Shown here: one piece after another, positions 5,771-5,928 of the stretch
Position numbering within the stretch: the stretch's first letter is position 1
Layout of the letters: every line of letters begins with the position of its first letter
Source: Alphaproteobacteria bacterium
GTDB taxonomy: Bacteria > Pseudomonadota > Alphaproteobacteria > Thalassobaculales > Thalassobaculaceae
Length of the DNA: 5,928 bases
NCBI GenBank assembly: GCA_028822575.1
Contig: JAPKDN010000213.1
Coordinates: 1 to 5,928 of the forward strand
Direction of reading: 5' to 3'
Program-made: the position numbers and the translations under genes
Notes under the pieces: generated by a model
The model's input: the letters and a program-made list of their open reading frames with translations, nothing else
What the model was told of the DNA's origin: nothing
Database searches by the model: none

Positions 5771-5928
5771 TTACAGTGTCCTTTTCGGCACCCACCTCGC
5801 CGCCCACGATGTCGGAACGCTTTCGACGATTGCCTGTTGGTTCCAACGCCGTCGAGGCCTCATGACTGGGATGGTAAAGTCAGGCGGTGGCGCCGGGCAG
5901 GTGTTGATACCGATTTGCGTTGCCGCCC

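Larger units (their letters stand above)
5465..5928. other. Upstream region of the GMC gene, no confident gene
   Basis: This 464-base stretch contains the ribosome binding site, small hairpins (AGCCG/CGGCT at 5694-5708; CGCCAA/TTGGCG at 5598-5619) and an operator-like palindrome. At the right edge, a plus-strand frame from ATG 5862 has GAGG 4 bases upstream and stays open to the window end for 22 codons; it could be the start of a divergent gene but is too short to judge. A minus-strand frame entering from the right edge and ending at a TAA just upstream of the palindrome is equally unconvincing. Confidence 0.45.

Overview
The window looks like alphaproteobacterial DNA. It has moderate-to-high GC, GC-rich third codon positions, alternative TTG and GTG starts, and genes packed into overlapping units. 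The photolyase gene set is one I associate with the Rhodobacteraceae and relatives, but the species cannot be fixed from this sequence. Every gene that can be supported reads on the minus strand.

Right part (about 3848-5464): a complete GMC-family flavoprotein oxidoreductase of the choline/alcohol dehydrogenase type. It has an intact FAD-binding motif, both GMC signatures and the catalytic His and Asn. Its roughly 460-base upstream region holds an operator-like palindrome (5752-5770) and no gene that can be called with confidence.

Middle part (about 2465-3847): poor in intact genes and partly decayed in appearance. It holds a short ParB-like N-terminal-domain protein without the partner domain or gene usually seen with it. 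A perfect 16-bp inverted repeat sits over its stop codon. Downstream are out-of-frame fragments that read like the end of an unidentified gene. No transposase or tRNA was recognised here.

Left part (1-2464): a tightly coupled three-gene photolyase operon, and the most interesting content. The order is (i) a 508-aa cryptochrome/photolyase-family protein with a TTG start, (ii) a 45-aa DUF2256 protein with four zinc-ligand-like cysteines, too small to stand out and lying between its two large neighbours, and (iii) a photolyase FAD-domain protein that lacks the N-terminal antenna domain and runs off the left edge. The genes are joined by GTGA and ATGA stop/start overlaps, so they are probably co-translated. 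The two photolyase homologues divide the canonical features. The long one has the antenna-type domain but has lost several active-site residues. The short one keeps the canonical active-site residues but has no antenna domain. The long protein also ends in a QLxLxL hexapeptide resembling a sliding-clamp-binding motif. Together this suggests a light-dependent DNA repair or light-sensing module, with DUF2256 as a candidate accessory factor.
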